Made by a program: the position numbers and the translations under genes. Positions 1-7,042 of a DNA stretch of 11,204 bases are shown here, piece after piece (within the stretch, counting starts at the first letter, position 1; each line of letters begins with the position of its first letter). The notes under the pieces were generated by a model that saw only the letters and a list, made by a program, of their open reading frames with translations, did no database searches and was not told the DNA's origin. This DNA comes from Bacillota bacterium (GTDB lineage Bacteria > Bacillota > Clostridia > Peptostreptococcales > Anaerovoracaceae), in the NCBI GenBank assembly GCA_030527065.1, contig JAUNBO010000051.1, forward strand, positions 1 to 11,204. The letters run 5' to 3'.

Positions 1-10
1 CTTTTAATAC

Positions 11-39
11 TTTACATTTAGGCCGGCGGGGGGTATAAT
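11..39 (+). promoter_or_regulatory. Sigma-A type promoter of the atp operon
   Basis: TTTACA at 11-16 (one mismatch to TTGACA) and a perfect TATAAT at 34-39 are separated by exactly 17 nt. This is the only convincing promoter upstream of the operon. The expected transcription start is near position 46, giving a leader of about 65 nt before the first gene. The spacer is unusually GC-rich. No operator-like repeat is visible around it, so constitutive, growth-linked expression is the simplest reading (inference). Confidence 0.85.
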
Positions 40-110
40 AGCAGTATTCATCATCATGGGGGAGAAGGAAGACAGGTAGCTTTTGTGATGGGGAACAACG
101 GAGTATAAAA

Positions 111-353
111 ATGAAACATACGGGAAGCGGATGGGAGGCTCTGGCCCTGTTTGGACAGCTGGGGCTCACTGTGGCGGTTCCCATTATTTTAGGCGCTCTG
201 GCCGGCAGGTGGATAGACCAGCGGCTGGGGACCTTCCCCCTGTTTCTGGCGGTGCTGATCCTGCTGGGGACTGGGGCGGGGATCCTGGGGGCGTATCATC
301 AGATAGGGGCGGTAACGCAAAAAAAGAAGGACCGGAATGAGAGAGGCCAATGA
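111..353 (+). CDS. atpZ: AtpZ/AtpI-family small membrane protein
   Basis: An 80-residue protein with two hydrophobic helices at about residues 11-31 and 43-63, joined by a short loop. The first helix runs into GALAGRWIDQRLGT (28-41), the Gly-rich and Asp-containing signature of the AtpZ family found at the head of many Bacillota and Proteobacteria atp operons. The C-terminus is short and basic (KKKDR at 71-75). Start choice: ATG at 111 has GGAG at 100-103 with 7 nt spacing. Family members are proposed to help assemble the c ring or supply Mg2+/Ca2+ to the synthase; the exact role is unsettled. It overlaps the next gene by 17 nt, which suggests translational coupling. The family call is firm; the symbol varies between annotations. 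Confidence 0.88.
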   Translation: MKHTGSGWEALALFGQLGLTVAVPIILGALAGRWIDQRLGTFPLFLAVLILLGTGAGILGAYHQIGAVTQKKKDRNERGQ

Positions 354-930
354 ATTCTCCCAGTTCAAAAGGAAGATATACCTTTACGGGCTTATCATAG
401 CGGCGGGAGCCCAACTGATTTCCCTTATCTTCCTGGGCTGGGAGCCGCAGTTCACCTTCGGCCTGGCTCTGGGGACCTTGACGGCCATAGTGAATTTCGT
501 CATCCTGTCCATCGTCCTGCAGCAGGTGGTGGACGGGACCACGGGGAAGCTGGCCGTGGTGGGAAACTACATAATAAGAATGCTGATCTACGGCGGCGTC
601 TTTTATATCTGCGTCGTCCGCAGTTATGTGTGCGGTCTCGGAGCCCTCATCGGCTTCCTGACCCTGAAAGCAGCCATATATTACGTTCACGGCTTCAAGC
701 CAAAATTCAGCAGGAGCAGTGCCGAAGGCAAGGAACTCAACGAAGTGACGTGGACGGATTTTCCCGGGAGGGACCGGTGGTGGGGAAAGCTTTTTCTCCG
801 GGCCGCCGGTGAAGACCCGGAAGAGCTTCAGGAAGCGGAAGCGGCGGCGGAAGCCGGCGCAGCTGACCCAGAGGCCGGGGAGGCGGAGGAAGGAGCCGAA
901 GCGGCGGACACGGAAACGACGGAGCGGTAA
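337..930 (+). CDS. atpI: ATP synthase subunit I (AtpI) with long acidic C-terminal tail
   Basis: A 197-residue protein. Four hydrophobic segments at about 13-33, 39-62, 73-94 and 97-118 fit the AtpI family, which assists assembly of the c ring, notably in Na+-type synthases. AtpI proteins are usually about 110-135 residues, so this one has roughly 75 extra residues after the last helix. The last 39 (159-197) contain 13 Glu and 3 Asp, many Ala and only one basic residue, and are probably disordered or a charged helix. The start is the ATG at 337 inside the end of atpZ, with AAGAAGGA just upstream. It sits between atpZ and atpB, as expected for the family. Assignment rests on topology and position as well as sequence style. 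The tail is in frame with no sign of frameshift, and the stop lies 42 nt before atpB. Confidence 0.86.
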   Translation: MREANEFSQFKRKIYLYGLIIAAGAQLISLIFLGWEPQFTFGLALGTLTAIVNFVILSIVLQQVVDGTTGKLAVVGNYIIRMLIYGGVFYICVVRSYVCGLGALIGFLTLKAAIYYVHGFKPKFSRSSAEGKELNEVTWTDFPGRDRWWGKLFLRAAGEDPEELQEAEAAAEAGAADPEAGEAEEGAEAADTETTER

Positions 931-972
931 AGAACGGACCAAGCCGTTTTGTAAAAAGGAGGCGTAAAAGGA

Positions 973-1701
973 ATGCATTCCACAGAGCATCTGGGACCCC
1001 GTAAGATCATCGGCTTATTTGACGGCAGTTTCTTCATAACGGAAACGGTCCTGTTCAGCCTGATCGCTTCTGCGGTGTTGATCATCGCCGCCCTGCTGGT
1101 GACCAGGAACCTGAAAACGGTGCCCACCGGCGCGCAGATCTGGGCGGAGCTGATCGTCAGCAGCATGTATAAGCTGGTAGAGAACATCATGGGCAAGCAC
1201 AACATAGCGTTTGCCCCTTACATAGGCACCCTCATGACATATCTGGTCCTGGCCAACGCCTTCGGGCTCTTCGGCTTCCGGCCCATCACGGCGGACGTGA
1301 ACGTGGCCTTTGCCCTGGGCCTCATCACCTTCATGCTCATTCAGGGAAATTCCTTCCGGAGCAAGGGCGCCAAGGGCTATGTAAAGCACTTCGGGGAGCC
1401 CTATCCTTTCATGTACCCCATAAAGATCATAGAAGACCTGGCCTTTCCCATTTCACTGTCCTGCCGGTTGTTCGGCAACATCACCGGCGGGATGATCGTA
1501 ATGGCTCTGGCTTTTACGGCGCTGGACAGCTTTTCCCACAGCCTGCATCTGCCCATTCCCCTGCTGGCCGTCGCCATCCCCCTGCCCCTGAACCTGTTCT
1601 TCGATGTTTTCGAGCCCGTTTTGCAGGCGTTCATCTTCACCATGCTCACTATGGTCTTCGTCACCATGGCCATCACGGCCCACGGCGGCGAGGAGCATTA
1701 G
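973..1701 (+). CDS. atpB: F1Fo ATP synthase subunit a
   Basis: A 242-residue membrane protein with about five to six hydrophobic segments (roughly 22-45, 80-104, 109-124, 155-184, 190-212, 213-237). It forms the stator half-channels against the c ring. The hallmark SLSCRLFGNITGG lies at 161-173: Arg165 is the essential stator arginine (E. coli Arg210) and Asn169 matches Asn214. The last helix has LQAFIFTMLTMVF (217-229), with Gln218 equal to E. coli Gln252. Where E. coli has Glu219 and His245, this protein has Met174 and Asp211, with a further acid at Glu214. The start ATG is preceded by AGGAGG at 957-962 (10 nt spacing). It begins the Fo core genes and is followed by an 82-nt gap before atpE. 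Confidence 0.97.
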   Translation: MHSTEHLGPRKIIGLFDGSFFITETVLFSLIASAVLIIAALLVTRNLKTVPTGAQIWAELIVSSMYKLVENIMGKHNIAFAPYIGTLMTYLVLANAFGLFGFRPITADVNVAFALGLITFMLIQGNSFRSKGAKGYVKHFGEPYPFMYPIKIIEDLAFPISLSCRLFGNITGGMIVMALAFTALDSFSHSLHLPIPLLAVAIPLPLNLFFDVFEPVLQAFIFTMLTMVFVTMAITAHGGEEH

Positions 1702-1783
1702 GATAGATACGAAGCAGAAGAAACATTTGTTACTCGAGCCCGCGGGAGAGATCCTGCGAGGAAAATAGTAGGAGGTATGTATC
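1702..1783 (+). promoter_or_regulatory. atpB-atpE spacer with strong RBS and possible pairing around the atpE start
   Basis: This 82-nt spacer is the longest inside the operon. It ends with AGGAGG at 1770-1775, spaced 8 nt from the atpE ATG. GATAGATAC at 1702-1710 can pair with GTATGTATC at 1775-1783 in 8 of 9 positions, closing a loop that contains an 8-bp palindrome (CCCGCGGG, 1739-1746) and a small TCCT/AGGA hairpin (1753-1763). In E. coli the atpB-atpE spacer boosts translation of subunit c, which is needed in about ten or more copies per complex. A similar role is inferred here, not shown. No promoter was recognised in it. Confidence 0.4.
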
Positions 1784-2050
1784 ATGTCATTGGTAAGTTC
1801 AGAAGCATTTGTAATGGGTCTTTCCGCCATCGGAGCCGCCTGCATCGGTCTTGCAGCCGTAGGCATCGGTCTCGGCCAGGGCCTTGCCGCCATGGCCGGC
1901 GTGGCCGGGGTGGCCAAGCAGCCGGAAGCCAAGGGCGACATCCTGCAGGTGATGCTGGTAGGCCAGGCCGTTGCGGAAACCACGGGTATCTTTGCCTTCA
2001 TCGTGGCCATCGTGCTGCTCTTTGCCAATCCTCTTGTAGGGTATCTGTAA
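1784..2050 (+). CDS. atpE: F1Fo ATP synthase subunit c, predicted Na+-binding type
   Basis: An 88-residue hairpin of two membrane helices (about 8-43 and 54-86) joined by the polar loop AKQPEAKGD (44-52). It forms the rotor ring. Helix 1 has the GxGxGxG packing motif (Gly27, 29, 31, 33). The ion-carrying acid is Glu65 in GQAVAETTGIF (60-70). Gln32, Glu65 and Thr66 occupy the positions of the Na+ ligands Gln32, Glu65 and Ser66 of the Ilyobacter tartaricus c subunit (recalled, same numbering, no gaps needed). This predicts Na+ rather than H+ coupling. Residue 70 is Phe where Ilyobacter has Tyr. The start ATG at 1784 is set by AGGAGG at 1770-1775; an ATG at 1777 is in another frame and lies too close to the Shine-Dalgarno. 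One gene copy only, with no duplicated or V-type c subunit in the operon. Confidence 0.97.
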   Translation: MSLVSSEAFVMGLSAIGAACIGLAAVGIGLGQGLAAMAGVAGVAKQPEAKGDILQVMLVGQAVAETTGIFAFIVAIVLLFANPLVGYL

Positions 2051-2071
2051 ATCAGGAGACCCCGGACTGAC

Positions 2072-2089
2072 GGAGGAGAAGGAAGGAGG
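2072..2089 (+). promoter_or_regulatory. Extended purine-only Shine-Dalgarno tract before atpF
   Basis: Eighteen uninterrupted purines hold repeated GGAGGA and AGGAGG cores. The downstream AGGAGG (2084-2089) stands 8 nt before the GTG at 2098 and so fixes the atpF start. The upstream copy could act as a standby site for ribosomes leaving atpE. This role is inferred. Confidence 0.6.
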
Positions 2090-2097
2090 CGACAGCA

Positions 2098-2616
2098 GTG
2101 GAAGCGGAAATCTATACGCCATTGATTTCGTTCAACTGGACGCTGCCTTTAATGTGGGTCAACATTCTGATCCTGTATCTTGTAATGAAGAAATTCTTCT
2201 GGGAAAAGATCAGGAACTTTATGCAGGCGCGGGAGGCTGCCGTAAGGGAATCTCTGGAAAACGCCGACAGCGTGAACCGGCTGGCGGACGATAAGCTGGC
2301 GGACTATGAACGGCGGATCGCCGACATAGAATCCGAGGGCCGGGAGATCATAAAGGCGGCGAAGGCAAAGGCGGACGCTCAGGCCAAGTCTCTCATAGAG
2401 GAGGCGGAAGCCAAGGCGGCAAGCCTGATTTTGCAGGCCCGGAATGAGATCCAGCTGGAGAAGACGAAGGCCCTGGCGGAGATGAAGGAGCAGGTGGCGG
2501 ACCTGGCCATCCTGGCGGCGGAAAAGATCCTGGAAAAGGAACTGGACGCCGCAGGCCAGCAAACCCTCATTACAGATATCATTGAAGAGGCGGGTAGGTC
2601 CCAATGGCAGAATTAA
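2098..2616 (+). CDS. atpF: F1Fo ATP synthase subunit b
   Basis: A 172-residue peripheral stalk subunit. One N-terminal membrane helix (about 9-29) is followed by a basic-aromatic boundary, KKFFWEKI (31-38). A long, highly charged Ala/Glu/Lys-rich helix (about 40-150) then forms the right-handed coiled coil of the b dimer. The segment ADLAILAAEKILEKELD (134-150) is the conserved delta-binding end. A single b gene is present and no b' gene follows, so the stalk should be a homodimer. Translation starts at GTG 2098, supported by AGGAGG at 2084-2089. The 3' end overlaps atpH by 13 nt, consistent with coupled synthesis of the two stalk partners. Confidence 0.95.
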   Translation: MEAEIYTPLISFNWTLPLMWVNILILYLVMKKFFWEKIRNFMQAREAAVRESLENADSVNRLADDKLADYERRIADIESEGREIIKAAKAKADAQAKSLIEEAEAKAASLILQARNEIQLEKTKALAEMKEQVADLAILAAEKILEKELDAAGQQTLITDIIEEAGRSQWQN

Positions 2617-3137
2617 CGGTTGAAATGACTTATGGCAGAGCCTTGTTTGAGGTGGCCGAAGAAGCGGGGCAGGCGGAGGAGCTCCTGGAAGAAGCGGAAC
2701 AGGTGATGGCTATTTTCCGGGAAGACCCTCAGTTTTACGAGTTTTTCAGCACCCCTGTCATTTCCATGGCCGAAAAAAAAGCGGTGATGGAAAGGGTGTT
2801 TGCTGGAAAGATCTCGCCGGCGCTGCTGAATCTGATGTTCGTCCTGATAGACAAGCGGCGGGGAAACCACTTTGAGCGCATCATCAAGCAGTACCGCCGG
2901 TGCCTGGATGAAAACCGCGGCTTCGCTCCCGGCGTCATTTATTCTGTGGTGCCTCTGGAGCCGGAGCAGCTGGCCAGGTTCGAAGAGGAAACGGGAAAGC
3001 TGCTGGGGAAACGAGTGAAGCTGAGCAATCAGCTCCACCCGGAGCTCATCGGCGGCGTGCAGATCTTTATTGAGGGCAAGGTGATCGACGCCTCAGTCAG
3101 AAAACGGCTGACGGATATGAAAGAAAGCCTGAACTAA
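2604..3137 (+). CDS. atpH: F1 ATP synthase subunit delta
   Basis: A 177-residue protein matching the OSCP/delta family. It has an N-terminal helical domain (about 5-105) that caps the alpha3-beta3 head. The C-terminal part contains the family signature LIGGVQIFIEGKVIDASV (148-165) and binds subunit b. The length is typical (about 175-185). ATG 2604 lies inside the end of atpF and has only weak Shine-Dalgarno matches upstream (GAGG, GTAGG), so it is probably translated by ribosomes finishing atpF. The stop is 19 nt before the preferred atpA start. Confidence 0.95.
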   Translation: MAELTVEMTYGRALFEVAEEAGQAEELLEEAEQVMAIFREDPQFYEFFSTPVISMAEKKAVMERVFAGKISPALLNLMFVLIDKRRGNHFERIIKQYRRCLDENRGFAPGVIYSVVPLEPEQLARFEEETGKLLGKRVKLSNQLHPELIGGVQIFIEGKVIDASVRKRLTDMKESLN

Positions 3138-3156
3138 CAGAAAGCAGGTGGTTCGT

Positions 3157-4671
3157 GTGAATTTACGGCCGGAAGAAATCAGTGCTGTAATCAAAGAGCA
3201 AATCAAAAATTATAAAAACGAATTGGAAATCTCCAATTTCGGGACGGTCATCCAGGTGGGAGACGGCATCGCCCGTATTTACGGCCTGGAAAACTGTATG
3301 GCGGGAGAGCTTCTGGAATTTCCCGGGGAAATCTACGGCATGGCCATGAACCTGGAAGAGGATAACGTGGGCGTGGTCATCATGGGCCCGGACCAGAGCA
3401 TCAAGGAGGGCGACATCGTCAAGCCCACCGGCAGGGTGGTGGAGGTCCCGGTGGGAGACGCTCTCATAGGCCGGGTGGTAAACGCCCTGGGCCAGCCCAT
3501 AGACGGCAAGGGGCCCATCCGCACGGAAAAGACCCGGCCCGTGGAATTCCTGGCCCCCGGCGTCCTGCAGCGGCGCTCGGTCTATCAGCCCCTGCAAACG
3601 GGGATAAAGGCCATAGACTCCATGATCCCCATCGGCCGGGGACAGCGGGAGCTCATCATCGGCGACCGGCAGACGGGAAAGACGGCCCTGGCCATAGACA
3701 CCATCATAAACCAGGCGGAGGAAAACGTCATCTGCATCTACGTGGCCATAGGACAGAAGAAATCCACCGTGGCCCAGCTGGTGCAGACGCTGGAAAACAA
3801 GGGAGCCATGAAATATACCATAGTGGTTTCCGCCACAGCCAGCGAGGTGGCGCCCCTGCAATACATCGCCCCCTATGCGGGCTGCGCCATGGGCGAGGAA
3901 TTCATGTACGCCCAGGGCCGGGACGTGCTGGTCATCTACGACGACCTTTCCAAGCATGCGGTGGCCTACCGGGCCATGTCCCTGCTGCTGCGCCGGCCCC
4001 CCGGACGGGAAGCCTATCCCGGAGACGTTTTCTACCTTCACAGCAGATTGCTGGAGCGGGCGGCCAAGCTCTCCGACGAGATGGGAGGCGGCTCCCTCAC
4101 GGCTCTGCCCATCATAGAGACCCAGGCGGGAGACGTTTCCGCCTACATCCCCACCAATGTCATTTCCATTACGGACGGCCAGATCTTCCTGGAAACAGAG
4201 CTGTTCTTTGCGGGCCAGCGCCCTGCGGTGAACTCGGGCATTTCCGTTTCCCGTGTAGGCGGCGACGCACAGATAAAGGCCATGAAGAAGGTAGCCGGCA
4301 AGATCCGTCTGGAATTGGCCCAGTACCGGGAGCTGGCCAGCTTCTCCCAGTTCGGCTCCGATCTGGATAAGGACACCAAGGAGCGGCTGGAGCACGGCCA
4401 GGTCCTCATGGAGATCCTGAAGCAGGGACAATACGCCCCCATAAAGGTGGAGCACCAGGTCATGCTGATCTTCGCCGCCACCAACGGCTTCCTGAAGGAT
4501 TTCCCCGTGGATAAGATCCGGGTCTTTGAAAAGCAGTTCTATGAGTTCATGGACACCCAGTATCCGGAGATCGGCAGGGCCATCAAGGAAAGCGGCGTCA
4601 TTGCCGACGATACCGACGCTGCCCTGCGGAACGCCATAGAGAAGTTCAAGCAAGTGACGGATTTCGACTGA
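3157..4671 (+). CDS. atpA: F1 ATP synthase subunit alpha
   Basis: A 504-residue regulatory nucleotide-binding subunit of the F1 head. From this start the Walker A motif GDRQTGKT lies at 169-176, so Lys175 and Thr176 carry the same numbers as in E. coli alpha. The arginine finger is Arg366 in SVSRVGGDAQ (363-372). An N-terminal beta-barrel (about 24-93), the central nucleotide fold and the C-terminal helical domain are all complete. Start choice: an in-frame GTG at 3148 would give 507 residues, but it overlaps the Shine-Dalgarno AGGTG (3146-3150). GTG 3157 has 6 nt spacing from that site and gives the usual family N-terminus MNLRPEEISAVIKEQI. The 52-nt gap to atpG holds that gene's RBS. Confidence 0.96.
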   Translation: MNLRPEEISAVIKEQIKNYKNELEISNFGTVIQVGDGIARIYGLENCMAGELLEFPGEIYGMAMNLEEDNVGVVIMGPDQSIKEGDIVKPTGRVVEVPVGDALIGRVVNALGQPIDGKGPIRTEKTRPVEFLAPGVLQRRSVYQPLQTGIKAIDSMIPIGRGQRELIIGDRQTGKTALAIDTIINQAEENVICIYVAIGQKKSTVAQLVQTLENKGAMKYTIVVSATASEVAPLQYIAPYAGCAMGEEFMYAQGRDVLVIYDDLSKHAVAYRAMSLLLRRPPGREAYPGDVFYLHSRLLERAAKLSDEMGGGSLTALPIIETQAGDVSAYIPTNVISITDGQIFLETELFFAGQRPAVNSGISVSRVGGDAQIKAMKKVAGKIRLELAQYRELASFSQFGSDLDKDTKERLEHGQVLMEILKQGQYAPIKVEHQVMLIFAATNGFLKDFPVDKIRVFEKQFYEFMDTQYPEIGRAIKESGVIADDTDAALRNAIEKFKQVTDFD

Positions 4672-4723
4672 TCCGCCGGGAAAGAGGCAGAAAACGAAAC
4701 GTAAGAAGGGAGGTGCGTGAACC

Positions 4724-5590
4724 ATGGCGGCAAACAATATGCGGGATATCAAGCGGCGCATGAAGAGCGTCAACAGCATGGAGCACATCACCAAGGCCAT
4801 GAAGCTGGTATCCACGGCAAAATTGCGGAAAGCCAAGAGCACCTTTGAAAAGACTCAGGAGTATTTCAACTACGTCACCGAGTCCATACAGGCCATCTTC
4901 AACAACACGGACCAGGTGCCGGACAAGTATCTGGAAGGGAGCCGGGAGATCAAGACCACCTGCTACATAGTGGTCACCAGCAACCGGGGCCTCTGCGGCA
5001 GCTTCAACAGCAACATCATAAAAATGGCTTCGGCGGAGATCGCCGAGGATCCGGAAGAGCCTGTGATAGTGGCCGTGGGCAGCAAGGGACGGGATTTCTT
5101 CGCCAAGAGAGGCTACGAGATCGCCAGCCAGTATATGCTGCCGCCGGAGAACATCTCCTTTCTGGAGACCCGGGCCATCAGCCGTCCCATCGTGGAGATG
5201 TACGATTCCGGCAAGGTGGACGAGGTCATCCTCATTTACACAAAATTCATCAACAGCATGGAGCAGCGTCCCAGAATGGTCACCCTGCTCCCCTTTGCCA
5301 TACAAAACGATCCGGACATCCCCAAGGCGGCCATGGAAGTGGAATACGAGCCCTCCGTGGAGGAGGTATTCAACTACCTGGTCCCCAAGTATGTGGAAAT
5401 CATGGTTTACGGCGCTGTTGTGGAATCCGCCACCTGCGAGCATGCGGCCCGGCGGATCGCCATGGAATCGGCTACGGACAACGCCAACGAGATGCTGGCC
5501 AACCTGAGCCTTACTTATAACCGGACCCGCCAGGCGGCCATTACCAATGAGATCTCTGAGATCGTCGGCGGCGCCGAGGCATTGAATTAA
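4724..5590 (+). CDS. atpG: F1 ATP synthase subunit gamma
   Basis: A 288-residue central shaft subunit, a typical length for gamma. The N-terminal shaft helix starts NMRDIKRRMKSV (5-16), with ITKAMKLVSTAKLRKA (22-37) contacting the beta levers. VVTSNRGLCGSFN (83-95) marks the Rossmann-like domain. The C-terminal shaft helix carries EHAARRIAMESATDNANEML (239-258) and ends EIVGGAEAL. The two terminal helices form the coiled coil that rotates inside alpha3-beta3. No plant/cyanobacterial redox insertion is present. ATG 4724 follows GGGAGG at 4708-4713 (10 nt spacing). The gene ends 20 nt before atpD. Confidence 0.96.
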   Translation: MAANNMRDIKRRMKSVNSMEHITKAMKLVSTAKLRKAKSTFEKTQEYFNYVTESIQAIFNNTDQVPDKYLEGSREIKTTCYIVVTSNRGLCGSFNSNIIKMASAEIAEDPEEPVIVAVGSKGRDFFAKRGYEIASQYMLPPENISFLETRAISRPIVEMYDSGKVDEVILIYTKFINSMEQRPRMVTLLPFAIQNDPDIPKAAMEVEYEPSVEEVFNYLVPKYVEIMVYGAVVESATCEHAARRIAMESATDNANEMLANLSLTYNRTRQAAITNEISEIVGGAEALN

Positions 5591-5610
5591 AATTTAGGGG
5601 GTACTTAATT

Positions 5611-7011
5611 GTGAGCGAACACAAAGGATACATCCATCAGATCATAGGACCTGTGGTGGACATCAAATTCGTGCCGGAGGAAATGCCGGAGCTGCTTTCC
5701 GCCATCAACATCCCCTTCGGGGACAGGACCATCGTGGTGGAGGCGGCCCAGCACATCGGGGACGATGTGGTCCGCTGCGTGGCGCTTTCTTCCACCGACG
5801 GATTGCAGAGAGGGATGGAGGCCGTGGATACCGGCGGTCCCATCAGCGTGCCTGTGGGAGAAGCCGTGTTGGGCAGGCTGTTCAATGTCATCGGCGAGAC
5901 CATAGATGAAAAGGGGCCGGCGGCTACGGAGCTGCGGGCGCCCATCCACAGGCCGGCGCCGGCCTTTGAGGACCAGGACACCTCTTCCCAGATCTTTGAG
6001 ACGGGGATCAAGGTAATAGACCTGATCGCCCCTTACACCCGGGGCGGAAAGGTAGGCCTCTTCGGCGGCGCGGGGGTGGGCAAGACGGTGCTCATCCAGG
6101 AGCTCATCGCCAACATCGCCAAGGAGCACGGCGGCATCTCCGTATTTGCCGGCGTGGGAGAGCGGACCAGGGAAGGAAACGACCTCTATTATGAAATGAT
6201 AGAGTCCGGCGTCATAGACAAGACGGCCATGGTGTTCGGCCAGATGAACGAGCCTCCCGGGGCCCGTATGCGGGTGGCCCTTACAGGGCTTACCATGGCG
6301 GAATACTTCCGTGACGAGGCGGGGCAGGATGTGCTGCTGTTCATAGACAACATCTTCCGCTTCACCCAGGCAGGCTCCGAGGTCTCCGCCCTGCTGGGCC
6401 GGGTGCCCAGCGCCGTAGGCTATCAGCCCACCCTGGCCACGGAAATGGGAGCTCTCCAGGAGCGTATCACCTCCACCAGAAAAGGCTCCATCACCTCGGT
6501 ACAGGCCATCTACGTGCCTGCCGACGACCTGACGGACCCGGCTCCCGCCACCACCTTCGCTCACCTGGACGCCACCACGGTGCTTTCCCGTTCCATCACG
6601 GAGCTGGGCATCTACCCTGCGGTGGACCCGCTGGAATCCACGTCCCGTATCATGGACCCCCTCATCCTGGGCGAAGAGCACTACAACACGGCCCGCGGCG
6701 TGCAGGAGGTGCTGCAGCGGTATAAGGAATTGCAGGACATCATAGCCATCCTGGGCATGGACGAATTGGGAGACAACGATAAGCTGGTGGTGAACCGGGC
6801 CAGAAAAATACAGCGGTTCCTGTCCCAGCCCTTCTCCGTGGCGGAGCAGTTTACCGGCACGCCGGGAAAATACGTCCCCCTGGAGGAGACCATCCGCAGC
6901 TTCAAGGAAATTTTGGAAGGGCAGCACGACGATATCCCGGAATCCATGTTCCTCTTTGCCGGCGGCATAGACGAAGTGGTAGAAAAATATCAGAAGAGCA
7001 AAGAGCAATAG
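5611..7011 (+). CDS. atpD: F1 ATP synthase subunit beta (catalytic)
   Basis: A 466-residue catalytic subunit. Walker A is GGAGVGKT at 152-159 (Lys158, Thr159). The catalytic glutamate is Glu184 in GERTREGND (183-191). Walker B is VLLFIDNIF (241-249), with Asp246. The C-terminal lever reads DELGDND at 384-390 in place of DELSEED, keeping four acids. N-terminal barrel, nucleotide fold and helical bundle are all present at normal length (about 460-475). Translation begins at GTG 5611 after TAGGGGG (5595-5601). Together with alpha it makes or hydrolyses ATP at three sites in rotation. The atpC start follows 31 nt later. Confidence 0.98.
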   Translation: MSEHKGYIHQIIGPVVDIKFVPEEMPELLSAINIPFGDRTIVVEAAQHIGDDVVRCVALSSTDGLQRGMEAVDTGGPISVPVGEAVLGRLFNVIGETIDEKGPAATELRAPIHRPAPAFEDQDTSSQIFETGIKVIDLIAPYTRGGKVGLFGGAGVGKTVLIQELIANIAKEHGGISVFAGVGERTREGNDLYYEMIESGVIDKTAMVFGQMNEPPGARMRVALTGLTMAEYFRDEAGQDVLLFIDNIFRFTQAGSEVSALLGRVPSAVGYQPTLATEMGALQERITSTRKGSITSVQAIYVPADDLTDPAPATTFAHLDATTVLSRSITELGIYPAVDPLESTSRIMDPLILGEEHYNTARGVQEVLQRYKELQDIIAILGMDELGDNDKLVVNRARKIQRFLSQPFSVAEQFTGTPGKYVPLEETIRSFKEILEGQHDDIPESMFLFAGGIDEVVEKYQKSKEQ

Positions 7012-7042
7012 GGCGGCTGCTTCCCTGAATGGAGAATGACCC

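Noticed and set aside
56..108. Two tiny frames in the atp leader (56-79, MGEKEDR; 88-108, MGNNGV) as possible leader peptides
   Set aside because: Neither has a well-placed Shine-Dalgarno, there is no attenuator hairpin, and such short frames are expected by chance.
184..990. An antisense open frame of 268 codons across atpZ and atpI
   Set aside because: Composition is arbitrary and it lies opposite two well-supported genes; no Shine-Dalgarno or family feature supports it.
1777..2070. An overlapping frame starting 7 nt before atpE
   Set aside because: It is out of frame with the clearly recognised c subunit, its ATG is almost on top of the Shine-Dalgarno, and its product is Arg/Ser/His-rich nonsense.
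3163..4842. A long open frame antisense to atpA and the start of atpG (559 codons), with similar ones opposite atpD (5605-7044) and opposite the ligase (7941-9368)
   Set aside because: They mirror strongly conserved genes, have no recognisable domain, and are rich in His, Gly, Leu and Arg as expected from reverse-reading GC-rich codons. The sense genes rarely use the codons that would give antisense stops.
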